From Mactromeris polynyma (Eukaryota > Mollusca > Bivalvia > Venerida > Mactridae), in NCBI GenBank assembly GCA_032209605.1, contig JASFXZ010000016.1:3658001-3722000 (forward strand): DNA of 64,000 nucleotides. Direction: 5' to 3'. How positions within the stretch are numbered: the first letter of the stretch is position 1; each line of letters begins with the position of its first letter. The notes below the pieces were generated by a model. It had not been told where the DNA came from. It saw only the letters and a list, made by a program, of their open reading frames with translations, and did no database searches. Shown piece after piece: positions 10,601 through 22,455 of the stretch. Both the position numbers and the translations under genes were made by a program.

Positions 10601-12394
10601 AATTTTGTGTATTATGTCTTTATTTGTACAAGATTTGTGTATTTCAGATGTTCATACAGTGAGTCTGCTGTAAACAGAGCTCTGATTGAAAGGAATTTAC
10701 CTGTAATAGACAAACTTCCATATGGATTCATTTCACATAGCCCCAAATTCAATTTTAGTAATTTGACATTCATACAAGGAAAATATGAGGTCAGTGGAAA
10801 GGTCGCGGAATCTGGAAAAGCTTCAAAAATTGTTCCATGTTCGTCAGGTAAACAAATACTCATAGTGTACTTATCTATTGTACTTATCTACTGTTGTTTA
10901 GTCATTACTATTATAGAATGTCTAGCTGAGGTCATTCTCATGATACATGCAAGCGTCATGCACAATACAATATCATGTGATTTTTAACTTCTACACATAC
11001 AACAGGAAAGCTCTGTATAATAAAGAAATCACTAACAGTACATTAAAGAGAAAATTCTGTATGTGATATGTACCCATTTTTATATGATTCTGTATGTTAA
11101 TTGCAATGTGTTAATTTGATATTTGTGTCTACAAACATAGAATTATTTCTATAAGTCCAGATTTCTTCCAACAGTCAAACTCCAAATTGAAATAAAAATA
11201 ATAATAAATATTTGGTGTCACGTACTAAATCGAACTTGGAGAGAAAAGAGCAGGATCTTTTACATACAATGTCTGTACACTATTTCTAAGTTTTCAAATG
11301 ATTTTATACGCCCGTTTGAAAAACGGAACGTATTATGGGAACACCTGTGGCGGGCGGCGTCCACATGTTGTCTGCTCTCTAAGTCAAAGAGTTTTCATCC
11401 AATCTTGTTTGTGGGCATAATATCTCGGCCAAGTTAGATAACCAGCCACATCGCCCCAGGCACTTCGGAATTATGGCCCTTGAATTATCCAAAATTGGCC
11501 AAATTAGCCTTGTCCACTCTCTCAGTCAAAGAGTTTTCATCCGATCTTTACCAAACTTGGTGAAAATGTTTGTGGGCATAATATCTCGGCCAAGTTCGAT
11601 AACCAGCCTCATCACCCCAGGCACTTCGGAATTATGGCCCTTGAATTTCCAAAATTGGCCAAATTAGCCTTGTCCGCTCTTGTCAAAGACTTTATGACTG
11701 GCGTATTTTGTGACAGTTTGCCACTCTTGTTCTTTCTGCAAAGTTTGTTAGTTAAACACGTTTTATAGCACAGTAGATATTTTGTTTTAATTTTCAGCTA
11801 TTACATGGTGTCAGATTGGTGATTGTAAAGAAATACTTGATATAACCACACATGGCAGAAAACATGGTGTCACAGCCAAAAATCTGGATAAACCGCAAGC
11901 AAGGTAGTATATGTTTGGACTCGTTTAAATCCTGTATCTATCTATTACAAATAAGTTGCTGTAGTTATGGAAGTTAGCTGCATTGCATATTTGACCAAAA
12001 ATTTTATGCCATGGTCAATTTTGTGTATACAGATATCAACTTGCATGTCATCACAGGAGATTGTCATGAATGCTTAACCCTTCTAGAGTTCTCTCCCTAT
12101 AGTACTATATATACCATCTTAAATTGACTATAGAATGGATAAAGGGAGAGAACTCTAGAAGGGATAAAGAGAGAGAACTCTAGAAATCTCATGCGCTTGT
12201 CACTATGTGTTGTTAATGTGTTCAAATGATTCATAATTCAGACAGGAATGATGTATGCCCACCTCATATATAAGAATTACCTACATCACTTACTTGCAAA
12301 TCTTTTTCAGGAGTCAAATTTGCAGCAAGAGCTTGTTTGAGACATTCTTATCTTTGAAGAATTCCTTACCAAAAGATAATATACCAGATACATT
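4611..12394 (+). CDS. ADAT1: tRNA-specific adenosine deaminase 1 (ADAT1), 3' end lost at gap
   Basis: ADAT1 converts A37 to inosine in eukaryotic tRNA-Ala using a zinc-dependent deaminase domain related to ADARs. Ten exons join in frame with GT-AG introns: 4611-4755, 5493-5564, 6251-6305, 6960-7087, 7780-8553, 9020-9113, 9827-9970, 10648-10847, 11798-11903 and 12311-12394 (truncated). Zinc-site motifs are present: HAE at residues 80-82 (His ligand and catalytic Glu), PCGD with Cys134 split by intron 4, and [16 protein letters not shown] with Cys437. The ADAT1-type segment HRTGAKC is in exon 6. Exon 5 adds a hydrophilic stretch of about 250 residues rich in Ser, Thr, Lys and Asp between the second and third zinc ligands, so the traced part (about 600 residues) already exceeds the ~500 of vertebrate ADAT1. 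The last 40-60 residues are not seen and probably lie in or beyond the N gap. An acceptor-like site just before the ATG suggests a 5' non-coding exon. Confidence 0.95.
9226..9430. mobile_element. 205-bp MITE-like element in ADAT1 intron 6
   Basis: The left end AGGCCATTCTTAATAAATG and the reverse complement of the right end, AGGCCATCCTTAAAAAATG, match over about 28 bases as terminal inverted repeats. The interior has no ORF. It lies wholly in the intron between ADAT1 exons 6 and 7. Confidence 0.75.
10136..10290. repeat. 20-bp minisatellite in ADAT1 intron 7
   Basis: About six to seven copies of a 20-bp unit containing TTTCGGTAATGGAAAA, alternating between TTTCGG and TTTCTG variants, decay after about 10255. 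The reverse-strand ORF over it (9954-10319) is only the repeat read in frame. Confidence 0.9.
11307..11731 (+). mobile_element. Tandem-repeat-cored element B, copy 1 (ADAT1 intron 8)
   Basis: It starts with CCCGTTTGAAAAACGG and TATTATGGGAACACC, then carries about two degenerate units of roughly 160 bp with TTTTCATCCGATCTTTACC, GGCATAATATCTCGGCC and GGCACTTCGGAATTATGGCC. It ends near GGCGTATTTTGTGACAG. The same units in opposite orientation lie at 54822-55577. No protein is encoded. The design recalls the bivalve MITE or Helitron-like elements with ~160-bp internal repeats; family membership is an inference. Confidence 0.75.
12074..12187. repeat. Inverted repeat in ADAT1 intron 9
   Basis: CTTCTAGAGTTCTCTCCCT near 12079 is the exact reverse complement of AGGGAGAGAACTCTAGAAG near 12143. 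A further partial copy of the right arm follows at 12168-12187. Possibly a small foldback element. Confidence 0.75.
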
Positions 12395-12594
12395 NNNNNN
12401 NNNNNNNNNNNNNNNNNNNNNNNNNNNNNNNNNNNNNNNNNNNNNNNNNNNNNNNNNNNNNNNNNNNNNNNNNNNNNNNNNNNNNNNNNNNNNNNNNNNN
12501 NNNNNNNNNNNNNNNNNNNNNNNNNNNNNNNNNNNNNNNNNNNNNNNNNNNNNNNNNNNNNNNNNNNNNNNNNNNNNNNNNNNNNNNNNNNNNN
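12395..12594. other. Assembly gap (200 N)
   Basis: Exactly 200 unknown bases, probably a fixed-size gap placeholder. It interrupts ADAT1 exon 10; ORFs drawn across it are not real. Confidence 1.
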
Positions 12595-12739
12595 TCAATG
12601 ACATTTGACTTAAAATTAAGTATTATAATCATCAATAAATTAGATCTACAAGATCGTGAAAACTCAAGAAAATTATGAACTATTTAAGCAAGTTTTCATC
12701 CTTCTGAGCATAGAATACCACTCAATATTCTGTTTCTTA

Positions 12740-12985
12740 GGCTGTGTAGTGGAGTGTGATGAAACGGTAGAGCACCATGCAAGAGTTGGGGTGGGGTCGA
12801 GCCCAACACTGAGTGCACATCCGTCTGCATTTATATGAAGGTAGCAGAAGTGTAGTGACGTAAGTGGGAGGAGAGCATCAGTGTGGGGCGATACAACCAA
12901 CTGGTTACTACAGTTTGTAGAGCGCCATGCATGTGTAGAGGGGGTGGCGTGAGTTTGAACACCTCATCAAGCGCCACACCACAAC
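12740..12985 (+). repeat. Degenerate tRNA-derived SINE-like remnants
   Basis: Two stretches resemble the tRNA heads of SINEs. Near 12770 GGTAGAGCACC is followed by GGTCGAGCCC. Near 12920 TTTGTAGAGCGCCATGCATG is followed by GAGTTTGAACACC. These recall RNA polymerase III A and B boxes, but with mismatches and no complete cloverleaf. An old SINE or a pair of fragments is likely. Confidence 0.4.
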
Positions 12986-15011
12986 AGTTCTTTCATATTT
13001 TAGTTCAAATCTCTTATGACCAGCCCCTGTTTATTTGCATCTTAGTCATCAGACATGAAATAGCAAGCCTCCTCTTTAAGAAATAGGCTTTTAGTGGGTA
13101 GGCATATCTGCCGACATATCTAACTGAATACTGTTCAGTGTTCTGTTACGTTGTACCAGTACTTTTAAGCAGCTGTCCAACGAAGTTTGCTCGTCTTCCT
13201 GTGAGAAGTTTGTTTGCCTGCTGACAACAGATGGATTGGCGGTTATATTTTTGTTTCTCAACAGACGACTGAGAGACGATGCGAGATACGTCTAGTTTGA
13301 AATCCTCAAGAAGAGCGTGTACTGATTTACTGTGCACACAAACATTCTTATTTGTAAGATCGCAGTCATACATACGAACACATTTTGATAAAACGGTCAT
13401 AACGTACGAATATTGAGAAAATATTGATATGGGCACTGGTCCACAAGTTCCGACTAATATATTAAATGCCAGAATGCTGTTCGTATCATTTGAAACTACA
13501 TGTAGTATACTTAATTACTTTATCATCTTATTAAATTCTACATACTGTAATACAAGCATCCTTTCCATGAGATACATGCTGTGTAAAGTCATTAACTACA
13601 CTGTAGTCTTCCAACCTTTCTGTTTTGGTAATTTCTATTAAAAATCCGTGTCACAGTGTGCGCTAATTTTATCGCAAAATACAAAAAAAAACATTTCCTT
13701 CAAATTCCTATGTGCCAGCTTTTCATTAATTGCAATATTTACAATATTTCATTAGAATCTTAAATTTTCTGTGTACATTTTGGACATTTGTTTATTATTG
13801 ATTTATAATAAAGACCATTGAAATAAAACGTCGATTTTCCTCGAAGTACGTACTGTCGATTCACACCATGTCAATTGGTAAATGTTTTCCAAAACATGCT
13901 TTCATTGGGTGAAATCTACGTAGTTTATTTACAATCGTACTCAAGTAAATAATAAAGGACTGAAGGTCCAGGGAGGCGCTTCCAAGGCAAGACTTCATGT
14001 TTTTCATATTATCGTATTAGACATTAATACGTGTCTATTTGGATAAAGTCATTCGCCAAAAATGACACAAATACAATAAAGCCTCGAAAATAAGACCCTT
14101 GTTAAATATTTATACTATATATGTACTATTTTCTAGAGATGATGATTATGACGGTACTTCGAGTAAACTATCCGTTTGACGATGATAGTATGAGACGCTA
14201 AAGCTCATAGAACTGGTAGTATACTTTCCACTTAATAAATTACTAATAATATCCTTCTAAATTCCTCCGCCTTGCCTGAAAATCTTTCTCAATCTACGTC
14301 ACCAACTTATTATTCTCTATAAGTCACTTAAACGATATGATTGTATTAGATATCTGTGTATGCACGTGTTTTTGTGGCTGTGTAATAGGTTTAACAAGCA
14401 GACAGTAGAATATTTGTATGGTATGGTGCCATATTTCTGCCGTAAGATAATCTGTTAAGGTTCGCAAAGCCTAACCACTATGATACTTATGTATATGGGT
14501 ATATAATACAATCATACCGCTAAGATGACTTATAGTCATATTGTACCCGGTGACTTTTTATATATGTAATTTGGTAAATATTAAACATTGTTAATATCCA
14601 CAAGTCACGATAATAAACAATTTTACTTACCGTACATACTTCATAAACATCTAATGTATTTTTGTTGCAATATTTAAGCAATGGAACATTTTAATTTATG
14701 AATACAGTCAATTTATACACCATACATTTAGTAAAGCAATATTATAACACAATTTCATATTGTTTGTTTCATCGGGTTTAACGCCGTTTCTCAACGATAT
14801 TTCAGTTATATATGGCGGCCGGATCACTTAACCAGTTTTTCCAGGACTGAATTCTTACCAGTACTAACTTACTATTCCTCGAGGAGCCGGCAACTTCTCC
14901 ACATGTGGAGGAATATCGACATTTTACACAATTTCATAATTTGTTGCAGGTTTAGCTAAAATTTTAAACTGCAGCAAATCCACATACTCCTGGAAAAACA
15001 TACTGTACTAA
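12986..15011. other. Intergenic, no feature recognised
   Basis: AT-rich sequence. Short ORFs (13146-13436 minus, 13429-13641 plus) show no recognisable domain, codon pattern or splice context, and I do not call them genes. Missing ADAT1 3' exons were looked for without success. Confidence 0.4.
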
Positions 15012-15016
15012 GCTTG

Positions 15017-16513
15017 CAGGCCCGGATCCAGGAATTCGAGACTGGGGGGGCCAATCATGAGGACCAATGATCCCTCCCTTAAAGGGGGTCCGGGGGAACT
15101 CCCCCGGAAGATTTGAACAATATAGGTATTAAATGGTGGCTTTTGATGCATTTCGGGGTCTAAAATTTGAGGACTCATTCGTGAGATTTGCACTAGTATT
15201 ATTTTGATAAAAATACAAAATCGACCAAATTATACAAGTACCAACTTTTTAAAAAATGTCCTGGGGACATCAATTCCTGTGCCAACCCCAGTCAGATCTC
15301 CCCCGGAAATTTTTACAATATAGTTATGAAATGGTGGCTTCTGGTGCATTTCTAGGTCTCAAATTTTGTGGACTCATTCATGAGAAATGACTAGTATTAC
15401 ATGCGTCTTGTTAAAAATACTGATCGACCAATTCATACAAGTACCAACATTTTACAAAATTTCCAGGGGACACCACTTTCTGTACCAACCCCAGTCAGAT
15501 CTCCCCCGGAAATTGTTTACAATATAGTTATGAAATGGTGGCTTCTGGTGCATTTCGGGGTCTAAAATTTGAGGACTCATTCATGAGAATTCCACTAGTA
15601 TTATCTTGTTAAAAAAACGCAAAACGACCAATTCATATGAGTACTAATATGTTTTACCAATGTCCACTTGTTGACGATTCATCGTTAACAGCATTGACAG
15701 ACGACATAAAATGCCACCCAAAGGCAAAGTTTTTGAAAACAAAAGAACCGTACACTAGTCATGAATACTTATTGTGACTAAACAACATTAATTTTGATGA
15801 CGGCTGCGCGGCAGCAGAAAATTAAAGATGAAAAAAAGAAACTTTGTGTGATGTCAAATTATCATTATTGTACCTTTACTAGTATTACATGATACATGTA
15901 GTTCTTTTTAAACAAATTTTAAGAAAATGTGAAAATTAATATGAAAGGAGGCTTATTCGGGATTTTTTTTTTTTTTTTTGTGCAAAACTTCAGGCCCAAG
16001 TATTACATTTCCTTCCATAAATTATTGAATTGATAAGAAAACTTAAATTAATTCAGTAGAGCTAATATCAGGTTATCAATTCTTTATCACTAAACACCAC
16101 CACGACAGACCTGTTACGTATGATGTTCAATAATCTGTGTTTTACAGACGCTTTCAACTTATGTATATATATATATGCATGATAAGGAAATTGAAAGCGC
16201 CTGGCTGATATAGAGTGAGCATACTATTCTTCTAGACGGTCTCTCGGCCAATCAACACAACAGGGGGCCAAATTTTATGGCTACTGATTCGGTCTGAAGG
16301 TCAATGAGCACAAAAGGGGGACCAAATTTTATGGCACTTGCTTCAGCTATACTGGTAGTATACAAGAGGAAATCGGCCATAAATCAATGTATTGCATTTA
16401 AAATGCTAAAATAGTAGTGGATATAATTTTGTATTTAGGAATAGAAAAAGGTCACTCCACAGCCGACTGGGGGGGCCAAGGCACCCTTGGCCCCCCCGGT
16501 GGATCCGGGCCTG
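15017..16513. mobile_element. Non-autonomous hAT-like element, 1497 bp
   Basis: It starts CAGGCCCGGATCCA and ends with the exact reverse complement, a perfect 14-bp terminal inverted repeat. GCTTG flanks both sides (15012-15016 and 16514-16518) as a 5-bp target-site duplication. G-rich subterminal blocks (ACTGGGGGGGCCAA) occur at both ends. The left half holds three direct repeats of about 200 bp beginning at CTCCCCCGGAA (15099, 15298, 15501). No transposase ORF remains. CAGG termini fit the hAT superfamily; a 5-bp duplication would point to a hAT5-type group, which is an inference. Confidence 0.85.
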
Positions 16514-16599
16514 GCTTGCTTCAGGTTATCAACATAAAAAAATTATATTGAAGACATTGCTTGGTCTTTCTTGTAAAACGTTACGAGATCATTTGATAC

Positions 16600-16800
16600 A
16601 CAGTAAAACCTCACTTAAAGACCACCTCAATAATCATTTGAAGACCACCTCAAAATTAAGAACACAATTTTCAAGTCCATTTTCAATGTCTTGCTCCGTT
16701 GAAGTTTAACCAACCTCAATATTAAACCACTAAGCTTTAATAACAAGAAGACCAGTTTTCAAGAGTCCCAATGGTGGTCTTATTATTGAGGTTTTACTGT
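16600..16800. mobile_element. Foldback element family A, copy 2
   Basis: ACAGTAAAACCTCACTTAAAG at the left pairs with the right end TTATTGAGGTTTTACTGT. The interior has the same blocks as the copy at 1556-1710 with about 45 extra bases. Confidence 0.85.
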
Positions 16801-18009
16801 ACATACGCTTGCGCGTAGGAGCTGGGGCTGCAGGAGTCGCGGTCACGGCCCCAATATTCTTGCTCGCAATGGACCCCTACTTCTCATCTGTATCTTAAAC
16901 ACATTTTATGGCCATTCAACCAAGATATTTAATATGCATGACAAAGTGTTATCATCGCTACCAGATAGGGACTGACTGCTATCTAGGGTGTGAAAACAGT
17001 CGCAGATTAATGAAGGCATGAAAGTAACAGTCTCGTGTCTTTTTACAAAATTACACATTATGTATGAATAAATGTAATAATTTTAAAAACAAATTCGGAA
17101 AATATCATTTTAAAAGTGATGAATTTTGCGCCTGTCAAAAGGTGATTTCCTAAAACAATTCTCATCGGGAGTGGATAACCATCCCGCACCCACCCCAGCC
17201 GCAATGCTCGATACCTTCCTACACGCCTGATACGTATATATACATGCTGAAATGAAATGATTGACACAAATTAGACATGAACAAAAAAGATAACTCACCC
17301 ATTATTGCTACGCGTTTTTTTTTCTACGTCATTTTTCCCAATACACAAACATAGTAATACACTTTTTAGAAAATCACATTCGCATGATTCGATCGCTATC
17401 TGATTACTGGACGGAACAACTCGCAGAAAAATTATTTTAAGACCAGGCTGAAATTAGGTTACGATTTTCGTACATATTATCATTGTTAAAAAAAACAATG
17501 AATTCTATGAAACTGTCTACTTTCCTAGAAAGAACATGATTTGTCCTTTTGATTGTAATTAGTGGTGAAATTTTAAAAACGGAATAATTATTAACTTGGT
17601 GTATCCTGGTAGCGCCATTGACCGATTTATCGTGTTCCTCAAAACATGACAATAAACTATTATTTCTCTTTAATGTCCTATTTTCAGAAAATGCAACACG
17701 AGTGATATGAATGACTCTTCTTCCGAAATTCAATACACAGCTATGCGTCACAACTGGAACACCTGTTCATATACGGACCCTGGTCCCGATTTAACACTTC
17801 ATCAGCCAAATGCGAGTTACGTAATCATAGACTATTAGATATCGATACGAAAGATAAACATTAAGATATAATCGTACTTTGAGATCTTACGAAACGGGAA
17901 AAAGTAATAAATATTCCAAGCCATTAATATATTGTAGCATGATATGAATGGTTTATTCTTATACAATGTTTAAAGTCCTTCAGTATTAATTATATTATAG
18001 TATTATAGT
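16801..18009. other. Intergenic, no feature recognised
   Basis: No supported gene or repeat. Overlapping minus-strand ORFs at 17058-17298 and 17437-17751 have no recognisable features. Confidence 0.4.
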
Positions 18010-18722
18010 TTTAGGCCAGTGAAAAAAAAATGCACAGAAATAATTTATGTGGATTTGTGTCATATAAGGCATCACACATTAAATCTGGGACCAACATATT
18101 GGTCCCAGATTAAATATACTAAAAGGTATAGGACAATCACACGGTGCAAAATGTGATTTTTGGGGTAAAATGGTTTCAAATTTAAATAAGAATGGGAATT
18201 TCTGGAATTTGCCAATAACTATGTCAAATATGGCAATAAAACTACCAGAATTACTGTATTTAATAGATATTGCATACAGTACAAAATACCTTAATTAAGT
18301 ATAGAAACATTGAACAGTGTTAAATGTGATTTTTGGGGTTAAATTTTAAAAAAATCTAAAAAAGTGGGCATTTCTGAGATTTGCCTATAACTTTTTCAAA
18401 TTTTCCAATAAAACTACCAGAATTACTTGATTTGATAGATATTTTATTACAGTACATAATACCTAAAGTATAGAAACATTGTACCGTGTGAAATGTGATT
18501 CTTGCGGAAAAACTTTAAAAAATAACCAAAAACATGGGAATTTTTGGAATTTGCCAATAACTTTGTCACATTTTGCAATAAAACTACCAGAATTACTTGA
18601 TTTGATAGATATTATATAACAGTTAAAAATACCAAAAGTATAGATACATTGTATCGAGCGAAATGTGATTTTTGGGGTAAAACTTAAAAAAATAAAAAAT
18701 GGGAATTTTTGGAATTTATACA
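18010..18722 (+). repeat. Left arm of a large inverted repeat (~170-bp units)
   Basis: An end sequence (GGCCAGTG, then ATGCACAGAAAT) is followed by about 3.3 direct copies of a ~170-bp unit, each with AAATGTGATTTTTGGGG and ACTACCAGAATTACT; unit starts are near 18151, 18324, 18493 and 18663. The same unit and end sequence occur in reverse orientation at 24905-25860. The arm stops abruptly at the retrotransposon 3' end. Confidence 0.85.
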
Positions 18723-19035
18723 TTTTATTTCCACTTTTCAGTGATTAGCACATACATGTACATAAAATATATAAACAAAATATCAATTGTGCAGAAAATA
18801 AATATAAAGTTAAACGCACAACGGAGAGGGAGAATATAGAGAATGCATTCTCAGTAAGGCACACAGTCAATATGAATTGCATAGATAATATTCATTGTGC
18901 AGAAAATAAATACATTTAGTAGACTCGACGAATCACATAATCATTATATAGCAAACTAAATATGCATTATGAAGAAAACAAATATATAGTACGACACATA
19001 GCGATTCATATTGCACAAAAAGATACACTTGAATG

Positions 19036-22000
19036 TTAAATACGCATAATTAGAAATACAAATCTACAGAAATCTCTCAGATAGTCTGCATATTGTTCAC
19101 TATCGAAATGTTCCAGGATCTCACAGGTTAGAGCACGGATAATAAACGCTTCTCCTGATTGCTGAGCAATGAAGTTACTAAGATCAAGAGAGTATTTTGT
19201 AGCAACAGTTTTCATAAAGTTTGAGCGTTTGGATTTAGCCACATTGTCATGGCAATCAGCGATCAGATGTCTATAAATGTCCATTGTGCTCTGATTACAT
19301 AGTTTACAAGATTGTTCTGTTGTTCTGTTGTAAGCATATGTAATAAGTCTTACAGTTGATAGCACATCGCGCACTCTGTCACTGTTATCAGCAATCACCC
19401 ATATAAACGAGGGTGCCACATTATCACAGATTGCTGATAGTCTGTTAAAGTCCGGATCCGGCAGAGTTCTCTGTTTCCAGGCACGGCTGTGGTAATTGTC
19501 TATAGCGTTTCGCACAATGCGGGTCCATGCAGACTTGTTAGGCATACGACACGTTTGTAAGTAGGTGTCTAAGTAGTGGTCAAGAGAGTATTTCTGAAGA
19601 ACCTTATGTACATCTGGTACAAATCCTTGTTGGTTTCTGTAACGACGTAATGCGTATAACTGAAGTCGATAGTCAAATATTTTTCGCGAGAGTAGGTCTG
19701 AAGGCATTGTACACAGCTTGTGAAAGAATGCAAGCTTTCGTATGTCAATTTTTGCGATAATTGGGTTCCACCCAATCAAGGCTAAGGCACTATCTGTTCT
19801 GGTTCTAGTCGGAAGATGTTGTATGCATTTTGCACAAAGACGGATAAACTGTTCAGTAAGTTTTAGGTCCGATGCTGTCATATTGTTCCAGAGTTCAGAT
19901 CCATATAAAGCTACTGGTAAAGACACTCGTTGGATCATTGTGCTGAGTGTTAATGGGTTAATATCACCAGGTCTTGTTTCAATGGTCAGAACTGAGAATA
20001 ATGATGCCCGAGCTTTTTGTATTCTCGCGTCTATTGCCGACGAACATTTCATAGACTTATGGAGTTGTATTCCGACATGAGTTGCTGATTCTTCAGAGTA
20101 GAGTATAGTGTTGTTGATATGTACAGAGGATTTCTGGTGTTTTCTTCCTCCAAATGTCACTAGTTTACATTTACTGTCGTTTAGTTCATAACCCCAAGTT
20201 TTAGCATAGTTCGTGACTATGTCTATTTGATGCTGAAGAGAGTTCAAGTTCGGAGATATCAGTGTTAAATCGTCTGCTAGCGTTGGATTACCGGACGGTA
20301 TATAGCCTATGCATGTTCCGTGCGGGGATTGTTCAAGGTCACACAGAAGTTTGTCAATAAATAGTAGGTATAGCCACGTAGATAGTACACCACCTTGACG
20401 TACGCCTTGAAGTACTGGGAAGCTTGATGACATCACACCATTAACTAGTACGGCACTTTGTATACCACTATAGCAATTAATAATTGTTCGCAGTGTTTTA
20501 CCGTTGATTCCAAATTGCAACATTTTGTAAAATAGAGCGGTATGGTTCACATTATCGAATGCGCCGGTTGTGTCCAGGAATGTGGCGTAGGTTACAGAAT
20601 GGTGTTCCTTATAGCTTGCAAGAGTTTCTTGAAGATTGAAGGAGACGGTTATTGATCCAAGATGTTTTTGATAGGCATTTTGTTGGTGATTGGGAAATTG
20701 TTTATTGTTCAGTAGACACCATTTGGTTAATCTGTCATGTAGGATTTTTTCAAACACTTTGTAAAGTACTGGCAGCAATGTGATTGGACGGTAACTCTTC
20801 GGTGATGTCTTCGGTTTGCCTTCTTTGTGTATTGGTATGATTATACCTAATTTACAGTTTTGTGGGACATAGGACGACTGTATCATCAGGGTAAACAGAC
20901 GTTGAATGTAATAACATAGAGTATCACCACCATATATAATATGTTCATTGACCATTTTGTCATGTCCCGGAGATTTGTTCTTTTTCAAGTGTTTTATCAC
21001 AGCATGAATCTCATCACATTTTACTTCGCTAGACAATGTTTTGTCTGTTGTATAGTCATCCGAATTGATGAATGTTTCTATTGAATCTTCGAGTTGTGTT
21101 TGTGATTGAATATTGGCCCGTTCGTTTTTGTTTGGTTTGAAAACTTGGCTGTAGTGGTCCTTAAATACCTCTGAGATGCGTATCGGTTCTCGCAGTAGAC
21201 ATTCATCATTTGATATTTCGTTTATGGTTTCAGTTTTCTTATGCTGCGATTTACGTAATAATCTCCAGAATATTCGAATATCACATGTTGCTGATGAGTT
21301 CAACTCTTCGTAAAATGTTTCGTTCACTTTTGTTACTGCGTTTTTCTGTTGGTTTACAAAATGTCGTTTACAGCGTTTGTATGCACAATAATCCGGATTA
21401 GAATTATCTCGGACACGACCATTTCGAATCCATGTAACACGAGCTTCTCTTTGTGTTTTGTGGGCTGATTTCACTTCCGTGGTCTAGTATGGCTTGGAAT
21501 GTTTGTTTAATTTACAGACAGGTAATGACTTGCTTGCGGACGTTATACAGTTCTGTATGTGTTTATATAGCATTTCAATATCACAGACGTTTGGCTCTAG
21601 ATTGTCCACGTTTACAATTGACAGGTACGCATTTAATAACTCTTTGTAGTTCAACAAATCAATCTGGGTACACTTTGTCCACGATATGTACGGAAATGTC
21701 TGTTGTTCGTATGTTGTAGTATGAAAGTTGAGTATCGTGAGTAGAGGGAGATGGTCGGTTACGTCGCACAGATCGTCGTTTAATACACAGTGGTTATTTA
21801 TAAGGTCAGTTTGCCACGAGCCAATTAGTACATAATCTAGCACTTTCATCGTTGGTTTGAATGTATATGCATTTCTACATATCGGTAGGGTACAGTAATA
21901 ATTATGCGTAAGAAAACTACGCATTAACTTTGTTCTATAGTTTGTGACTTCAGGATTACTTATGTCAACGTTCAAATCACCACAAAATATAACGGTTCCT

Positions 22001-22452
22001 TCAGTGTGATATCTATCAATCATTCCCTGCATTGAATCTAAACAAGTTCGATAATCCTCGTCTGTATAGTTAATTGAAGGCATGTACACAGTAAATATAA
22101 ATAGCGGTACGAAGTTATCTCGCATAATTTTCGCTCCAAGGATTCTTGGGGTTTGGCTGACATGTATCGCTTTAATGTTGTACTCGATTGATCGTTTGTA
22201 TAGGATGCTGACTCCGCCTCGACCATAACGGTGATTTGTAGGTGATGGTTCACTACACACTGTTGTTGCTTTATAAGAGTCATGAATAGTTCCAAGAAAG
22301 TTCTTAGAACGTTCTAGAAGTTTATGTTCTGTTATTAATGCGATGTCTATACGGTACTTGTCTAGCATGGCACTCAGGCTACTTGCTGACGACATAGCTC
22401 CTCGCACATTCCATGTAAGCAGTTTGATATTGTCTAGTTTATTTTCAGTCAT
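19036..22452 (-). pseudogene. LINE ORF2 (endonuclease-reverse transcriptase) with one in-frame stop
   Basis: The reading frame starts at 22452, three bases after the ORF1 stop, and runs about 1,137 residues to 19036. The N-terminal 250 residues are an endonuclease/exonuclease/phosphatase domain: TWNVRG, the TEH motif, GDLNVD and the terminal TDHLP are all present. A TAG at 21484-21486 then interrupts the frame between endonuclease and reverse transcriptase without shifting it. The reverse transcriptase keeps YRPITLLP, FLDTTGAFDNVNH (first catalytic Asp), QGVRQGG and LADDL (catalytic Asp pair, near 20270). The C-terminal part has CKLCNQ then HLIADC, a CCHC-type finger usual in LINE ORF2. Because the rest is open, the stop is either recent inactivation or sequencing error; readthrough is less likely. 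Confidence 0.93.
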
Positions 22453-22455
22453 TAT

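Noticed and set aside
12656..12838. ORF after the gap as the missing ADAT1 C-terminus
   Set aside because: A short LFKQVF stretch recalls the ADAT1 end, but it starts with a non-ATG codon, has no acceptor in frame and runs into SINE-like sequence.
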